Shown here in pieces: positions 14,021 through 14,261 of a DNA stretch of 14,261 nt. A program made the position numbers and the translations under genes. The DNA is from JBDKGV01 sp039798005. GTDB lineage: Bacteria; Fibrobacterota; Fibrobacteria; UBA5070. Every line of letters starts with the position of its first letter. The stretch's first letter is position 1. The notes under the pieces were generated by a model. The model was not told the origin of the DNA. It saw only the letters and a program-made list of their open reading frames with translations, and searched no databases. The stretch spans positions 1 to 14,261 of the forward strand of contig JBDKGV010000083.1 in NCBI GenBank assembly GCA_039798005.1, read 5' to 3'.

Positions 14021-14261
14021 ATGCAACTTGTTCCCCCGGCCTCGTCGGACGCGACGCTCCCGACCAGCGCCAGCCAAAATCGCCCCCCTTGGGCTTGGAT
14101 CCTGACGGCATTGGTACTGGGAATCGTCTTTGCTTCGATCGCCCTCCACGCCCTGCATGCGGCCCCTTGGACCGGAATCTGGCCCAACCGGGTGAATCAC
14201 CGCACCGTGGCGGTTCATGTTGCCGATCACAGCCCGGCGGCCCAAGCGGGAATGCTGCCCG
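14021..14261 (+). CDS. Membrane protein with PDZ-like domain, N-terminal part (partial)
   Basis: The reading frame runs from ATG at 14021 to the window edge, giving 80 residues with no stop. A short polar N-terminus (1-23) is followed by one hydrophobic segment, WAWILTALVLGIVFASIALH (24-43), a likely transmembrane anchor. The last part, TVAVHVADHSPAAQAGMLP, matches the 'VxxVxxxSPAAxAGLxxGD' core of PDZ domains. PDZ domains on a membrane anchor occur in proteases, type II secretion components and some signalling proteins. Which of these it is cannot be told from this fragment. The hydrophobic segment and PDZ core support a real gene; the ribosome site is weak. Confidence 0.6.
   Translation, partial: MQLVPPASSDATLPTSASQNRPPWAWILTALVLGIVFASIALHALHAAPWTGIWPNRVNHRTVAVHVADHSPAAQAGMLP

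Overview
The window is about 14.3 kb of GC-rich, densely packed bacterial DNA with three blocks. The genes suggest a Gram-negative-type (two-membrane), flagellated, polysaccharide-degrading bacterium. The evidence is a flagellar basal-body operon, a LolD-type ATPase, a predicted outer-membrane beta-barrel ending in Phe, and a secreted family 8 glycoside hydrolase whose C-terminus resembles a type IX secretion sorting domain. That last feature, with the multidomain cellulase, points to the FCB superphylum, and a flagellated relative of Fibrobacterota is my best guess. This is inference; no rRNA or marker tree is available here.

Block 1 (1-3834, + strand) is the export and motor part of a flagellar operon: the C-terminal end of fliF, then fliG, fliH, fliI and fliJ. 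Junctions are very tight (3-nt gap, then overlaps of 4, 11 and 1 nt). FliF/FliG form the MS-ring and rotor. FliH/FliI/FliJ form the ATPase complex of the flagellar type III export apparatus.

Block 2 (11278 down to 3808, - strand) is a run of eight genes read in the same direction: dxs, a TrmH/SpoU-family RNA methyltransferase, a predicted outer-membrane protein, lolD, an mcsA-like gene, an mcsB-like gene, a family 2 glycosyltransferase and a periplasmic TPR protein. Seven of the eight follow their predecessor by an overlap or a short gap (37 nt at most). Three consecutive junctions are GTGA overlaps, so those genes are probably translationally coupled. This block converges on block 1, and fliJ and the TPR gene overlap by 27 nt tail to tail. 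The most unusual feature is the McsB-like protein. It keeps the phosphagen-kinase fold landmarks but appears to have lost the catalytic Cys and two phosphate-binding Arg residues, so it looks like a pseudokinase paired with a short, one-zinc-finger McsA.

Block 3 (11455-14261, + strand) is divergent from dxs. It holds one large secreted GH8 cellulase (813 aa) with an Ig-like domain, a beta-sandwich carbohydrate-binding-like region and a C-terminal sorting-like domain. A strong 13-bp RNA hairpin lies directly downstream. A new gene then begins, cut by the window edge, for a membrane protein with the start of a PDZ-like domain.

There is no tRNA, rRNA, CRISPR array, insertion sequence or phage gene that I can support. 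No stretch longer than 300 nt lacks a gene.
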